This document shows positions 34,180-47,879 of a stretch of DNA of 64,000 bases, one piece after another. Location of the stretch: the NCBI GenBank assembly GCA_015179045.1, contig WHUZ01000006.1:1178001-1242000 (forward strand), in the 5' to 3' direction. The notes under the pieces are model-generated. The model ran no database searches. It saw only the letters and a list, made by a program, of their open reading frames with translations, and was not told the origin of the DNA. How positions within the stretch are numbered: position 1 is the stretch's first letter; every line of letters begins with the position of its first letter. The position numbers and the translations under genes were made by a program. This DNA comes from Kalaharituber pfeilii. Lineage: Eukaryota; Ascomycota; Pezizomycetes; Pezizales; Pezizaceae.

Positions 34180-35860
34180 ACACTAACCATGTTATTGGAG
34201 CGTTTACCCCGTGCAGTATACTATGCCAACTACACGTGATGGAGTAGCTAATCAGTTACTTACATGATTGCAAGATGAACAGAAAGGCCAAGGCTACGAG
34301 ACTTCACCTGTGAAAGAAAATGATGGGAGAAGGTGACGGGACAAGTGTGGGCCATGGCCGAGCGGTTGGTATATATACAGTAGTAATTACAATGTAATAT
34401 TTTCTTGACCATACCATGTAAAAGCTATGAAATCTAAGGCTTCTTCAACGCGTTCACATTGAGGCCCGGATAAAACATATATCCGAATACCCCGAGGATC
34501 TCCGCGCTGCGTCATCTGCAACATATTTTGATTATGGTTGGGAACATTGGTATGCGGAGTAAATTTCACATCAACTTCAACACTCAAATCACAACTAAAA
34601 TAAATAGTTAAAATTACTTTTCTGCTATACAATGATAACCTAGTGAATGAAAAATAATTCTATAGAGCAATATCTACTTATTTAATTTTTTGTACTAGTG
34701 ATTTGAAAGTCAAAGATAAGAAGTTTTATATGAGAATCGGTCAGATTGTCCACCTTTAGTAACTACTAAATATAGTATAGTCTATATAGGTCTAACCAAA
34801 AAGGGAAGATAGCTAATCTAAAATAGAATAGTATATATACATCCCAATGTATACCCCTTTTACCACTTCGTTTTATCTGGTACTTGCCTATGACCTTGAT
34901 ACATATGTGAACGAAACTCTTTAATATCATATATTAATCCTTCACTATATGCATCAATAGTCTACAAACAATGATGATTAATAGATGCAGAAGAAACAGA
35001 ATATAATACTACAGGAAGAGTATCTTGTGCAACCAATTTGAGCGACCGATTTGAATGACTGATATGTGTAACTAATGCAATAGGTATATGCAAGTATATG
35101 AAAGGCAGTATGCAGTGGAGATTCAACTGGTATGAGTAGTAGTGAACAGCAGTAGTGGGAGTGATAGGGTAGTGGGGCAAGTGGAAGAAAACCGGAAGAG
35201 GGGCAGAACAGTGCACGTATGCATAATACTATATAACTAGTGCTTAGACTATAGCATTGTAGTCGAATAAGTGCTATATGAGTTATGCAGAGGACTAGTA
35301 ACTATCACTAGTCAAGTGTCTTTTTGGCCTAACGGACAGTAACCCTCTATTTACTACCTCCATTACAATAGTAGCAATCCTGAATTGGTATTATACTAGT
35401 AGTTTACTAGTATTATATATGAGATCACCTGCAACTATATAGTGAGTAGTAGAGTAGAGTAGTGAACTAGGGAGTGCATATCTACTGTCGTATATGATAT
35501 GTAACTGCAAGCACCAAGATATTACTGTTGTAAACATAATTTACTCCCTGGTTGTATACAGATACTGCTTAAGATGCGTGCACATATTATGCAGTATGCA
35601 AATACTTTTTTAATCAGAGAGTACTCGCTGGTTCGGACGTATTGGAACACTGCATAAATTGTATGCGCTATTCGCTTTTTGGAATAATGCAAATTTGTTT
35701 TGCAGCGTTCCAATACCTCCGAATTATTATTATGCTGTTCCTTAATCATGCACATACATTATGTTATGTAATCTTGACAATTATCGTCAGCAAAATCTCA
35801 AAAGGGTACTTCCACCGAGCTTGTGAGACATCTTCCCACTTGAGCTTTTAGCGTCTTCCC
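34180..35860. other. AT-rich TpA-rich tract, probably decayed repeats
   Basis: The stretch at about 34.65-35.50 kb is dense in TATA, CTAG and TAGTA words, has almost no CpG and carries no credible coding frame. This composition is what repeat-induced point mutation (C to T in repeats of ascomycetes) leaves behind, but I could not compute an index. Confidence 0.45.
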
Positions 35861-36258
35861 TCCGACTACACATCAATGGATGTACATGTACCTCGCCACT
35901 GATTAAATTAATTGACTGCCTAACAACTGCAGCGCTGATTCATCTTGTTTGATTCTACCTTTCATCAACCGCCCCCGGATGATGTATCTGCTGGATAACA
36001 TACAAGCAACTTACTGGATGCCTAGGATATCAATTCTCTACTATTTGGCTTCCATGCATACTGCATATTTATAGAAAGTGGCTAGCCCATGTGCCCCTAG
36101 AGGTACGGCAGCACTGATATATACAGTTGTACTGGAGACGAACTACTAGAGGTGATGCAGGAGTTACGTAGTTCCTGCTGTCTTCGAGCCAAAAGGACAT
36201 TGGCCCAGAAACCCTGCTATGGCCAATAGCTTCAAGTGTGATTATGTGATATAGATAT

Positions 36259-36346
36259 AAAATAAAACAAAATAAAATAAAATAAAATAAAATAAAATAA
36301 AATAAAATAAAATAAAATAAAATAAAATAAAATAAAATAAAATAAA
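36259..36346. repeat. (AAAAT)n minisatellite
   Basis: About seventeen AAAAT units in tandem. A minus-strand frame of 148 codons at 36069-36515 is only a translation of this array. Confidence 0.95.
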
Positions 36347-38748
36347 AACAAGGTAAAAAAACGCAAAAGTTCAGATTGACAGGCTTTTGGTCAATGTCAG
36401 GAAAAGGATTCTGAGACATTGAGACCAACAACAGTCCGAGCAAGCCTAAAACAGTAAACTTGGCGGATGTACAGCTGTATTGGGACGACAAAGGACGTCT
36501 CTGGACAATCTGCACTTGACAGCCTGACTAGGGTTTGGTTAGATCTCTATCCATTGTTGTAATGATCCGGCCTTTAAATTTGAGAAAGATTTTCCATCGG
36601 TGTAGGATACATCTGGTACTTATACTGAACACTGCGAATGGTCCCTCAAGATTTCTGACTGGTTGGAAATATTTTCAATACCTTTTCTGCATTGGATCAA
36701 ACGTACAAATTTTATTGTATGCAAGTGGCTAAAAACCGCATAAGCTTCCAAAACATGCCGAGAGACATCACTGAATGCGAATAAAATTCTCTGCAATAAG
36801 GTTCTGCCATGGTTACACCCAAACAACCTATGGCACGCCCAATGAAAGTCCAACAACCAGGACTCTTGGCCAGAATTAAACTTTAGGAATGTACCGTGCA
36901 ACACATCAATAATCTGGAACCAATCTGTCTAGTCAGCCGAGGAACTTGTTGGTTCACGAACCGACTAGGTTCTTGAGGAACACCACCTAGCCACGAACAT
37001 CTAGCTAGGAGCATGATGCACGTACTTGCTTATGGCCTAAGGTTATAGTGAGCTACAGTCTGCTCTTGCTATGGTTGCGATCAACACATTTTGATCGTAA
37101 ATTTCAAACTCACTAAGAACACAATAAAAATCGTAAAAATATCAAACTGCATATAGATATAAACAGAATTGAGTAAAGACTCATTCTATGTTTTGCGTTT
37201 TTGATTTTGCCAACATCTGTAAAAAAGTTACCGAAAGTTAAAGAAGAGCAAATTTTGGTGGAAGTCCCCTACCTGAGTTACATACTCCCTCTTCCACATC
37301 AAAATAGAGTTTGTATGTTATATTATTCCGATATATTAGGGTGTCTCCCCTGCCTAATCTCATGCAATCTCATGCTATTGCTGGATTGTACTCTACTCTA
37401 CTCTACTACTTAGTACTTGTCAGTTGTACTACTTACGTAAGTATCCGTAATGCTCACAGCTACATAGGCGCTTTCCACCCCTCACGTCGATCACATAAAG
37501 CAAGCTGAATCAAAATAACTTCAATATGCATTATGCCATCAAGTCAGTTCAGCCTGAGGGCACGTTTGACGGGACACACGAATCCTTAGGATATCAATTC
37601 TATTTCAGTATTCGCCCTGCGGTGGGAATTGTTGTCTCTTACACAGTTTTAGATTCAGATATTGATGTACTCGAGTACTGTGTTAAATTATACTGATACT
37701 GAAGTACTTTTTTGACATCATCTTTCTCGGAACTGGCCGATTCGTTAGAAGTTAGGTGAACAATCTAAATCGCGGTGTATATTTAGATTGCATGTCCGTG
37801 AGCGTGTACATGATTTGGCTGCTCTAATACAAGCCCAGGTAAAATTGCGATGGTCTCATGATGTACTCGTACACTTTGCCAAGCCTAGGCCTGTGTCAAA
37901 CTTCAACGACCTAACACATGCTGCTGCGGCCATTGCCTGTAAGATACTAATGATATACAGATCTACCTTGCGAGGGGTAGTGCAACCACGCTACAGATAT
38001 TACATACATACATATGTTTGAAGGGAATATTACCAAGCATACAAAGGAACCGAGAAAAAAAGTCAGAATGAGATTGAAAACGTAGGGTAGAGTATTCGGG
38101 TAACGTTCTAAAGGCGACCTACTAAAAAAATATATTTCTCTTTCCTCTATGATTTATTCACCATGAAGATTCATGTAAGTACGAGGCGCTGTACCAGCGG
38201 CGTGAGTTTCTCAAATAACCTATCTCACAGGTGACACTGGCTAGTCCGGACCAGAATTGTATGGTATAGCCTTACAAAAATTGCAGGCTTGACTGTGATA
38301 AACTGCAGGCAAAACAGGAAGGGAGAGTGAAAAACAAGAAAGAGTTAAAAACACGATGATGCAGGAGAAAATAATATGCATAGAGTAAAAGTATATTGTG
38401 AACCAAGTATGTTGTCTCGGGTTAGGAATGGAAATGGGGGAGGTGCGAGATTAGGGACGTGGTGCAGTATTGGTTTATCAACATGGGTCCCAGACATGAG
38501 CCGTAGTGAAGTGCGCATTGTTGATTAAGATTTGATGAAACTGAAATTTCAGAATTATCTCTCGCTCGAACTGCTGAGCAAGCACTCCAGTGTGAACAAG
38601 TGGTGATTACATATTTCGTCTTGAATGTGCGTAAAATACATACTTCTTATGTAAGTATGTATGAAATATGCTGATAAAGGGGAAAGTAACTGTATTTGGG
38701 TATTTGAACCAACAGCAGAGGCAAGGATTGCGAAGTGGGAAGGAGCCG

Positions 38749-38764
38749 TCTGGTTACGAGATTA
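38749..38764. mobile_element. Degraded mini-palindrome core
   Basis: TCTGGTTACGAGATTA matches the 16-nt core of the family with one mismatch. The left end is lost or diverged. The flanks AGGAGCCG and GCCCAGCCG share only their last five bases, so I do not claim a target duplication. Confidence 0.4.
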
Positions 38765-40790
38765 GCCCAGCCGTATTGTCATACCTTACCTGAGGTAACA
38801 TTGCAACTGACGACTCAGGCATATTTTGTTTCACCCAGCACCACTATTGGCTCCGCAATTGCGAGCCATTTCCCTAGTGTCAGCATAAATTTCAGAAATG
38901 TAGAGCCCCTGGCATGATCCGATAGATCAGTAGCCTGTGATAAATCTAAACGGTATGTATCTAGAACTGGTGGTGGCTAAAATAGTAGTAGAAGCCGTGC
39001 TCAGGAGAGCTACATACCTAGTAGAGTACCTTTCACACGGCGTTTGTGGAGAACAGGCGGATGAAAGAGCAGGCGTCCTGGGGCCTGCCAGTTCCTACTG
39101 CCAGGCTGATTGCGTGAGGGAGATTCACTTCTGCGGCGGCGTGTCGTTAATATCATGTCGCAGTTGCAACCCAGCTGCGACAAGCCATTTGCGCAAGGAG
39201 GGTGTGCTGGGCCGGGGAAGGGATTGGCTTGCAAGGGAGTGACCGGGTGCCCCCGCGGCGCGGGCTGTGATTCGCCGGGCGGGCGTTCGAGACGAGCTTG
39301 GCATTGTGCTTCTGTCCTCTTCCAGCGACCAGGCAGCTCGAGAAGCTGCTCTCATTTGGCTGCACGCTTGGAAATAAGAGACGAGGTGTGCGTAGCCAGA
39401 ATCGAGGTGTCCTCGCGGATTCAGGAAAAAATGTCACATTATTTAGTAGGCACTGCAAGCATCCACACACCCCGCCGCCCACAGCTGGGGGCGGGCACAG
39501 AATTAGTCATGGTCGAATGAAGGTGATGGCCACACTCGAAATTTCTGTTCGCTGTTAAGGGCTTGCAAGCATCCTGGTGAGGGGTGCTGGATGCTGAGGC
39601 AAAGCAACCTCAACCCGCTGTAGAGTCGCACCAGGGCTTGAGAGTAATTCGGCGCTCATAATAACCGCGAATCCCAGCAGGGCAAGAATAATCTCTCTCC
39701 CTCAAGCTTTTCGATTTTCTTTCTCTCTTTCTCTTCTCCCTCCCCACTCCCCATCTCTCTTTTCGCCCGGTGATACGGCAGACCTGAGCTTTGAGACGGA
39801 GCAGAACGGTGCTGTTGCAATTGTGAATTTGCACAGTTTTCTCCCCTCCCTAGCGAGCCTCAGCGGTATTCCGGGTCGATCCTCCCTACCCTCCCACCAC
39901 TCTCCTTTTTCTCACCTTCTTCCTCATCTCATCCATTAGACATATTCTACTGCTCCCCTGCAGCCCTCTCCGTCAGATTACAGACGGTGCACATCACAAG
40001 GTCGTTTGACTGCTGGAGAAGCTCGACCTGGACAAAGCAAGTTTGGAGTTGTGGACGAGTTGAGTGAAGCGGCTGTCAGTTCTCTCAGTTTATCGCATTC
40101 CGATTGTTAGTATGCCCTTCTTCTTTCCTTCATTTTTTTTTTTTTTTACCCACTCCTTTTTCCTTTTTTCCCTAACCTATCCAACGCTTTGTTTCTGCTG
40201 TGCCCATTGCCACGGCAACTTACCGTGCGAAAACCGCCGACCGTATGACACTTGTTATTTGCCAAATCTTAAGTTACCAATGGATCCGAATGGAAGCACA
40301 ACTGCTGTGCAGGATTTCGATAAACGCCAAAATGTGAAATGGAAGTCATGGCTAGGTAGCAGAGGGGGTCGAGCTGTATAGGGTTGGAAACATCGGGAGG
40401 CTCCCCTGAAACAACTGGCGATTAGAAGTGGGCGGCGAGAGCATTTTTCTCATCTGGGATGTTTTGATCGTCAGAGAAAGGGTCTCGAGTGCTGCCTGGC
40501 GAAGAAGCTTCTGAGATGACTTGTGAATGGATCCAAGTATCCACGCCAGCCGGGTGCCCCTATGTCTCTCCCTCCTCTGCTCTCCTGCTGGCCGCTGGCC
40601 TCAACCACACTTTTACATTCAAAAGAAAAATTCAATGTTCATCCTGGACTGCATTGCCAACCAACGTCGTGCCCGCACCTCCTCATGCTCTAGTCCTCTT
40701 CCATCTGCTCTGCAGCCTATCGGACACGCTTCACATAGCTCCTCATTCTTCCTCTCGCCCTAGCCCCTGATCCCGAAATCATTATTTTCC

Positions 40791-40934
40791 TCCTCCCTTC
40801 CCTTCCCCTTCCCCTCCCCTTCCCCCTTCCCCTCCCCTCCTCCCCTCCCCCCTCCTCTCCTCCTCTCCTCCTCTCCTCCTCTCCTCCTCTCCTCCTCTCC
40901 TCCTCTCCTCCTCTCCTCCTCTCCTCCTCTCCTC
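40791..40934. repeat. Polypyrimidine TCCTC array upstream of the cyclin gene
   Basis: Uninterrupted C/T sequence made first of CCCTT units and then of about fourteen CTCCT units, ending roughly 800 bp upstream of the cyclin ATG. Such mirror-symmetric tracts can form triplex DNA and often mark fungal promoters and long leaders; a regulatory role here is inference. Confidence 0.85.
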
Positions 40935-41728
40935 CCCCGCCTCGTCCAACCGTACTATCTATTGTTGTTCTCCAGTCTGTCTTTGGTTGGCTCTAGCCCT
41001 TCGCTCTCTTGACGCTTCGTTGGCAATCCCCCAGATAGCCCTGCCAGCAGACCGTTTCGTTTCTAATACCAGTGCCTTGTAATCAGAAATACTCATTGGC
41101 GGCTTGAATTTTACTCGCTAACCGTCCGTCTTTTCTAGTTTTAGGTTTCAGAATAATACCCACGCTCCTTAATTGGTCTCGGTTGCATTCCTTTCTATCC
41201 GACGACACGCCGCACTTTAACGTCCTTCTCTTCCGACTACATCTCCACTCCACGCCTATCAAGCACGACGCATTGGCTCTATAACATTTCAGCGCTAAGC
41301 ATAGAACCGCATCACTTGGGAGGCGTTAAGTCGTTATTTCAAGTTGGTTCAGGCTTGTCAAGGCAGAAGCAGCATTGCTCATATTAGAGGTCGTGCTGTA
41401 AGTTGGATCAGCAAGGGATTTTACGGGGAGATATAGGAGATACTAGTGCAATTTAGGCTCAAGGTATTGCTTGCCTTCCGGTCTTTTGAGTAACTCAATG
41501 CTTACCGCTTGATTTAGAAATACTTACCGTTTCAAAGAAGGACTTTTTCTCACACATTCTTCAGTCACTCCCTTACTATAATTTGTTAGCTTAATTCAGC
41601 ATTGTCGACAACTCGAATTCTTTGAACCCCATATTTCACTTTCGCATATTTTACGTGTACCATCTTTATCGAAGATTAGACGTTCGACATCCACTCTTTT
41701 TATCCCAACAGTAACCTAGCTTATCGCA

Positions 41729-42959
41729 ATGGCGCTGCAACGAACCGGAAAACGCTATCCACCCTGTGACACCTTTTTCGTTGAATCACAGGAGGATGAA
41801 GATGAAGGGCTTTTTGAGGCACGGCGACAAGCGCGACAACGTTTGCAGCAAATAAATGCAGAAACCCAGTATGCTATGGCGGAAGAAATGTCCCGAATGG
41901 TGAGCGAAGAGTATCAGGAGGATATCTTGGACCACATGGAGCATATGGAGGTTCGCATATTCATCTTAATGTTACTAGATTTCAAACTGATCATCTGCAA
42001 CTACAGAACGAAACTTTGCCAGACGTAGCAAGTATTGATATCCAGACAGAGATTCAATGGTTCATGCGCCCTTACCTGCTCGATTTCCTTGTCGAAGCAC
42101 ACATGGCTTTCTCACTTCTACCAGAAACACTCTTCCTCACAGTCAACATATTGGACAGATACTGCTCCAAATTGATTGTCTACAAGAAGCACTACCAACT
42201 GGTTGGCTGCGCCGCTATGCTCATTGCTGCTAAATACGGTGATAAAAAGGACCGCGTGCCAACGATTAAGGAACTACAGGCTATGTGCTGCGGTTTATAC
42301 GATGAGAAGCTCTTTGTGCAGATGGAAAGGCATGTTCTTCAAGCATTGGGTTGGGTCATTGGTCATCCCACCGTGGATACTTTCCTTCAAATGGTTCTGC
42401 AGGAGGTCAATTATGACCCGGAAGTAGAATCTATGGCAAGGTACTTGGCCGAAATTGCGTTTTTCCACAAGGACTTTGTTAGTGTTCGCCCTTCAGTGAT
42501 GGCTCGTACAGCTTACGCTCTGGCCCGCCATATTCTTGGACGCGCTCTTCCACGACACTCCGACTGGGCGTCAAGATACGATACGACTGTGCTGGTCTTG
42601 CTCTCTCAACACCTCTATCGTCCATCTCCAGTTCTTCAACGAAAGTATTCCACCAGGGAGCACTCTCGTGTGGCTAACACCTTGGAGGAGTTCATGGCCC
42701 GACAAACTGCAATGGCCCGGCAACGATTCCGCCAACACCCCCATCAGATGGCTACGATTATGACCAGTCAAGACAGCCTGTCGAGGAAGATAGACTCAAG
42801 CCACAGGATGCTAATTTCAGCACCCCGCACAAAGGTCAAAACCAAGTACCGCACGGCTATATAACTCCGCCAGTTACCCCAAGTGCGGATTATCCAATGA
42901 CCGACAGCTATCCTACCCAAGAGCCACAGCAATCTCAGATATACACCATGCTGTCTTGA
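41729..42959 (+). CDS. G1/S cyclin (Cln/Puc type), C-terminal frameshift
   Basis: Two exons: 41729-41950 and 42007 onward, joined in phase by a 56-nt intron (GTTCGC...CTACAG, branch-like ACTGATC). The protein starts MALQRTGKRYPPCDTFF. The cyclin box is clear: EIQWFMRPYLLDFLVEAH, then LFLTVNILDRYCSK, KHYQLVGCAAMLIAAKYGDK, and the second fold LGWVIGHPTVDTFLQ. Such cyclins bind the main CDK to drive Start. The uninterrupted frame ends at 42864 (359 residues). From about 42723 another frame is open to TGA 42957-42959 and reads TIPPTPPSDGYDYDQ...YITPPVTPSADYP...QIYTMLS, with Ser/Thr-Pro sites, a better fit to a G1 cyclin tail. One missing base near 42720 would explain this. A long pyrimidine-rich leader precedes the gene. 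Confidence 0.9.
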
Positions 42960-42964
42960 TGTAT

Positions 42965-45900
42965 CTTCCCATATATCAACTATCGTATAGCAGTTCAATT
43001 TACCTATTTCTTGGCCTATGTTGAGTTGGAGATCAATTTATCGATTTTCATTTCCCTGTGCACTTTATCAATATCCTCACTTTTTGAACATTCTTTCAAT
43101 ACCACTTTCAAGCGGAAATTTCCTCAGAACCAGAAAGCTGTGCTAGGAACAATAGTACACATGATCTTTTGAGGAAGAAGGTGTGACCCTTTATTTGTGG
43201 GCGGTTTTGCGGTTTGTTTGGAAACCCCACTTAATTTGTTTGGTATCATGCTATTTTTTTACAGATTTATTATATTTTCTTTCACCATTTTCATTTGGTC
43301 GTTTTCATTTTTGACCGTGTTCTGTTATTTGATCTTGATTCCCTGGCATGAGCAAAAGAGGCATTTGCAGAGCGTTCTTGTTCGTGCTACCTCTTTTATT
43401 CGAACATTCTGAGTTTTATTGATTCATTATTATCACATTTAGTGTTCGGTGTCTTGTGCACTTCACTCTTTCAGTGCTATGGTCACTTCTTCCACGCCAC
43501 CAAGATGGCATACCTTTATGGATGAGAGGAGGATATCTGGGGTATTTTTTCGTTTATCTTCGTTTATTTTTCGTTTATTTTTCATTTATTTCCCCCTCAT
43601 TTTTTCCAGTCCCTGCGGAATTGTGCTTTCGAGTAAAGGTTATATAAAGGCCTTGAATAGCTCTCCTAAAACGGGGCCGACAGACGGCAGCAAACGGCAA
43701 GATTTCAACTCAGCAAAGTTTGACAATACATACATTTCTGGTATTTGATGGTTACACTGCCTCTGTTGATACCCGCGCAATTACTCGCCTGCCACTTTAA
43801 TATAATCCTTCTTTGTTCAGCCGCTCTGTTCAGCTCTGAGTTATTCTTTGTATTCTTCGCATGGTTTCGGTACTGCTCATAGCCATATCATCAGCAACCT
43901 GTCTTCTATAGGGATCAATCCATTTGAATTAGCAGGGAGGCCTTCAGGCGTCTACGAGGATTGGAAGTGAGTAGGTCGACAAGTACAGTCAATTTTGTCG
44001 TCCATATTTATTTCGCTCCGAGATACCCACGGCATCAATCAGGAGTTACTGGAGATTGAGAGGGGAAGTTCGATAGCTTTATTGCAATATATGAAGGCGT
44101 TGCAGTTAGGGTACGAACCCTAGGGAATTGAGCAAGGACGAGTGTCATTATTGGTATGCCCTACCAGATGCTTACCAACGAACTCAGCCATGACAAGAAC
44201 AACTTTTTCTGTACCTAACCTCTTAAAGAGGAGGTAATTTGTCTACACTAGACAGGATATACCATACATCAAAGCAACTTCAGTTGAGAATGTTTAATGC
44301 ACGAACGTGCTGAAGCGGCTCAGATCATTTTTACCGCCCACTTTATTCGATACAAAATTGCAACAGACTTTCTTCTGCTTTCCTTTGTTCATTATGCGTT
44401 TTTTGGGGCTGCAGCAAGTCTTTTGTTGTTGCCGCTTGTTTTGCTCTATTCATTATTATGTGTTGTTTTGTTGTTAGTCAATTATATCCATAGCCTGTCT
44501 TTTTCCACCCCTACAGATTTCTAGAATGGCCGGCTTTCGTATGGATGCTAGGGACCTATAGAAGCAGAAAAACGCCCCCTCACCCCCAGCCGCACCCCCG
44601 CCGCAAAAAAAAAGAAAAGAAAAGAAAAAAAAAACTCTTGCTTGCTTCACCTGTTTTGCACGCATGCGTATTCGATCATTGGTTTGAATTATATTGTGTT
44701 ACCTGTTTTCATGGGAGATGGAAATCGAGATGGAAGTGGAAAAGGGAGCTCAATCCGAAGTCGGCAGTTTACAGTTGAAGGATCTACTGTATGCTTTGCT
44801 AGCCTTAGCACCAATTTGGGGATGAGGTGAAGATGGGGAAGTTGATGGGGCGATGGAAGCAGTGGAAGGGTTTTCCTTTTCGTTTTATTTCTTTTTGATC
44901 TTCCAAGTGATAACATATTTTATGCCGAACACCCCTCCCCCTAAACAAGTTCTCTTGACGCCCCCCATCATTCAAAAATCGAACAAAAAAAAAAAAAAGA
45001 CACGAAAACACTGCCCCTCCTTCCCCTTGATATCCAATCCCTATCACCACTTCTAGGGGGACGTGAGAGAACTCTCAAATCCCACAATAAAAATCAGAAA
45101 ATGAAGACAGAAAACCAAAAAAAAAAAAAAGAAAGAAAAATGGAACGAGATTATGACGTAAGCATCTTATGGGGTAATTTTTGATCGCTTGTGATAGAGT
45201 AAGCCTTCCGAATGAGACCGGAGATCATATGGTTCTTGTGACCGAGATGCGCGCCGGGTATCTTTACATGTTCTAGTTCTACTTAGGGTATTTGTCCTGC
45301 CTTGAACGTCCATTTTAGCCAATGGATGATCATTAAGGCAGCATGAGTTAGAATTAGAAGCATTCATAGCTTCTGTTAAATTGTTACAGCTCAGCTTCTA
45401 GTCCAGAACATAAGTGTAAGACTTATCCTCATCTGGTGCTATTTGCATGTCCACCTATCGCACCAAGTTGCTTGTCATATTCATATGCAGCTCGCTGGTA
45501 GCATGCAAGCCTACCTAAATCTAACTTAACAGAATGCAAAATCAACAGCTAGAGTTGTATGCATGTCTTGTCTTGACTTAAGCGTGAGAATTAGCCTTGC
45601 AGATATCGAATTGTGGGAGCGACCGTTGGCTACCACATGCACGTAACGTCGATCAACGCGTTGGTGGTCCTTCAGGCTCAAGGGTCTAGCGCTGACTCGC
45701 TTCATAATACAACATCCTATGTATTGATCTGTGAGCCTACTGGCTTAGACCTAGGCAGCAGTAAACCGCAGCAGCAACGAAGTGGAAGATGACATAATGC
45801 GATGCAAAGGAGTGGAAGTGAAGCCGAATGCAATGATTTGAGTAACCTGGTCTACACACTGGTTCTTTATGGTCCCCAATAGGGATTTCATGATCATGCT

Positions 45901-47840
45901 GATGGATGAATGATGTATGAGCTGGAAAAGTGAGGCCAAGAGAAGAAGAATCGGTACATCTTGTTTTTGGTACCATGCATACCACAAGTCAATTGATTTT
46001 CATTTGACATTTTCCGCGCTGAAACTTGTGCATGCATGTTTTGTTGAAGCGAATATCACCGTTTAATAAGAATCAGAGATTGGGTTTTACTCAGACGGCA
46101 TAGCACGGAGGAGCACCGAAGAGCGGGAGCGAGTGGGGAGGGAAGGCATTGTTGGTTGCCAGGTTTGATGTATGCGGACATAACACAACTGACATAACAC
46201 AACTTTTCATATACGCTCCGATTGAGATGTGGTTCTGGGAAGGTAGAGATGTGACTGATAACAATAGGGTAGTAAAATATTCGACTTAGTAATTCACAGT
46301 TTGTAACAAAAACTTCCGCATCAAGATGAGAAATTAGAAAAAGCGAGAGGTTTTGCAGGGCTTTCCGTGTAGGGGTCGCTGATCACGAGTAAGTTCTAAT
46401 CTCGTAATCAGAGTGATTTCGTACCTCGGCATGAGACGAGTTTTGGAGAAAAGGGTGGGGGACGAGATCATAGAGAGAAAAGACCTCTTATTGAGACCAT
46501 TCACTACGAACCTCAGGCAGCCAGCAGAGGTAACCAGTTCACTTCAGGGTAACTTTAGAGGTCTAAGAGAGGTGGTTGCACTACTCCATACAATAATAGG
46601 GTATCGGTCATGTCACTGGATAAAAGAGTATCTACAACATCAGTGCTTCAATTGTACTTACTATACGTGATGCTTGATATCGCCTTGACACTCTGTTTCC
46701 CAGTAGCATAGAGCCTGCTGCGAAAGTAGGATATTGCGATCAAAAGCACCTGGAGGTAAGATGGTATCGGAAATTTTAATTGCATCACTAGTGCATGACA
46801 AATGTTCAAAGGGATAATGTTTACTCTTATAAGATATTACAATCGAAAATTATAGATAATGGTGAAGTATATCAGTACTCCTGCTTCCACTAAATTATTT
46901 ATATTTCAGTATAAAACTTGAAGAAACTTTTAACAAGAGCGTTGAAAGTCTTTCCACAGAAACAATAGTGTTTATAATGCTCACCCTTCATCAAAATCCC
47001 CTTGCCCAGTTTCCTTTCTAAGGTTGTTGGAACGATAATCTTGCTGCTTCGAAATTCCCACCATAGCAGCTCCTCCACTAACATTCACATTTCTACCAGT
47101 AATTTTTCTCTGATAAGTTTGCCCGAAATCCAAAACCCGCCTTGCGCCCGATAACTCCAGGCAATGTACTGAAGATACGAAGATGTTGTTGAATATCAGT
47201 TTCCTTACGTTGCATAGCTGCTTTTGTCACCAAAAACAGGTTGTACCCGTTGGTGAACTTCACATTGTCTTGTTCATCCACTACATCACTTACGCGGTTG
47301 TATGTAAACCCTAGTGATACATTCTCGCTTATTCCTTTTACTGCTTTTATTGGACGCTATTCTCAATGAATTGCTTTCCCATATGCCGCTGTGAGTGGCG
47401 CCGGTGAGCAGCAGGATTCCTGACCACTAACGCACTTGATCGTCTGCTGAGACGTCATGGGCAAGAGAAATGTTAGAGAGAATGAGTTCGTGGACGGTTG
47501 AATGAGTTGAGTGAATGAACTGAGTAACCTTGACCCTTATTGCTGACTATTGTACATGAAAACAGTGGAAGTGTTGGAAAGAGAAACCTTGTGTAGAAAA
47601 AAGAATGGGAACACAGGTAAATTACGGGACTGATGAACTGCATACAGTACAATGAGGAGAAGACGAAGTGAAGTAGTGCTGATAATCAAAGGCCACAGAC
47701 GTTTTCCCGCGCCCGCGTCAAACGTAATATCATTGATTACCCTCAAACTAGCCCCACGCGCCTAGGTGTCTTATGCGCTGCGCCCTACCATACCGCCAAC
47801 ACTTTTTATCCATTTTGTATTATTTGCTAGCGAATTTCCT
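42965..47840. other. Intergenic tract with homopolymers, no gene recognised
   Basis: The region holds T-rich ORFs (43.2-43.75 kb) and A-runs at about 44604-44634, 44985-44999 and 45117-45131. A minus-strand frame at 47093-47281 (GYNLFLVTKAAMQRKETD) looks somewhat protein-like but continues in no frame. No family was recognised. Confidence 0.45.
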
Positions 47841-47879
47841 AGCTGTGACTGTGGCACTGCTACCGGGAGAGATTGAGCG

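Larger units (their letters stand above)
35860..40780. other. Gene-poor tract, no gene recognised
   Basis: Includes the AAAAT array at 36259-36346, a palindrome ATACATACTT/AAGTATGTAT at about 38639-38665, a degraded mini-palindrome at 38749-38764, and a GC-rich patch at 39.1-39.5 kb in which overlapping ORFs exist on both strands without recognisable motifs. From 40.0 kb onward the DNA is T- and pyrimidine-rich and may be the upstream region of the cyclin gene. Confidence 0.45.

Noticed and set aside
36069..36515. 148-codon minus-strand frame with repeated FILFY
   Set aside because: It is a translation of the AAAAT array and has no protein-like flanks.
36927..36965. CTAGTC...GACTAG pair resembling the mini-palindrome family
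   Set aside because: The inner sequence does not match the TCTGGTTACGAGACTA core and the flanks share no 9-bp repeat.
38937..39558. GC-rich patch with frames on both strands
   Set aside because: Six overlapping frames without domains; open frames are expected from high G+C alone.
46389..46409. TAATCTCGTAATCAGAGTGA, similar to the 25-bp mini-palindrome
   Set aside because: Several mismatches and no matching flanks, so it is not counted as a member.
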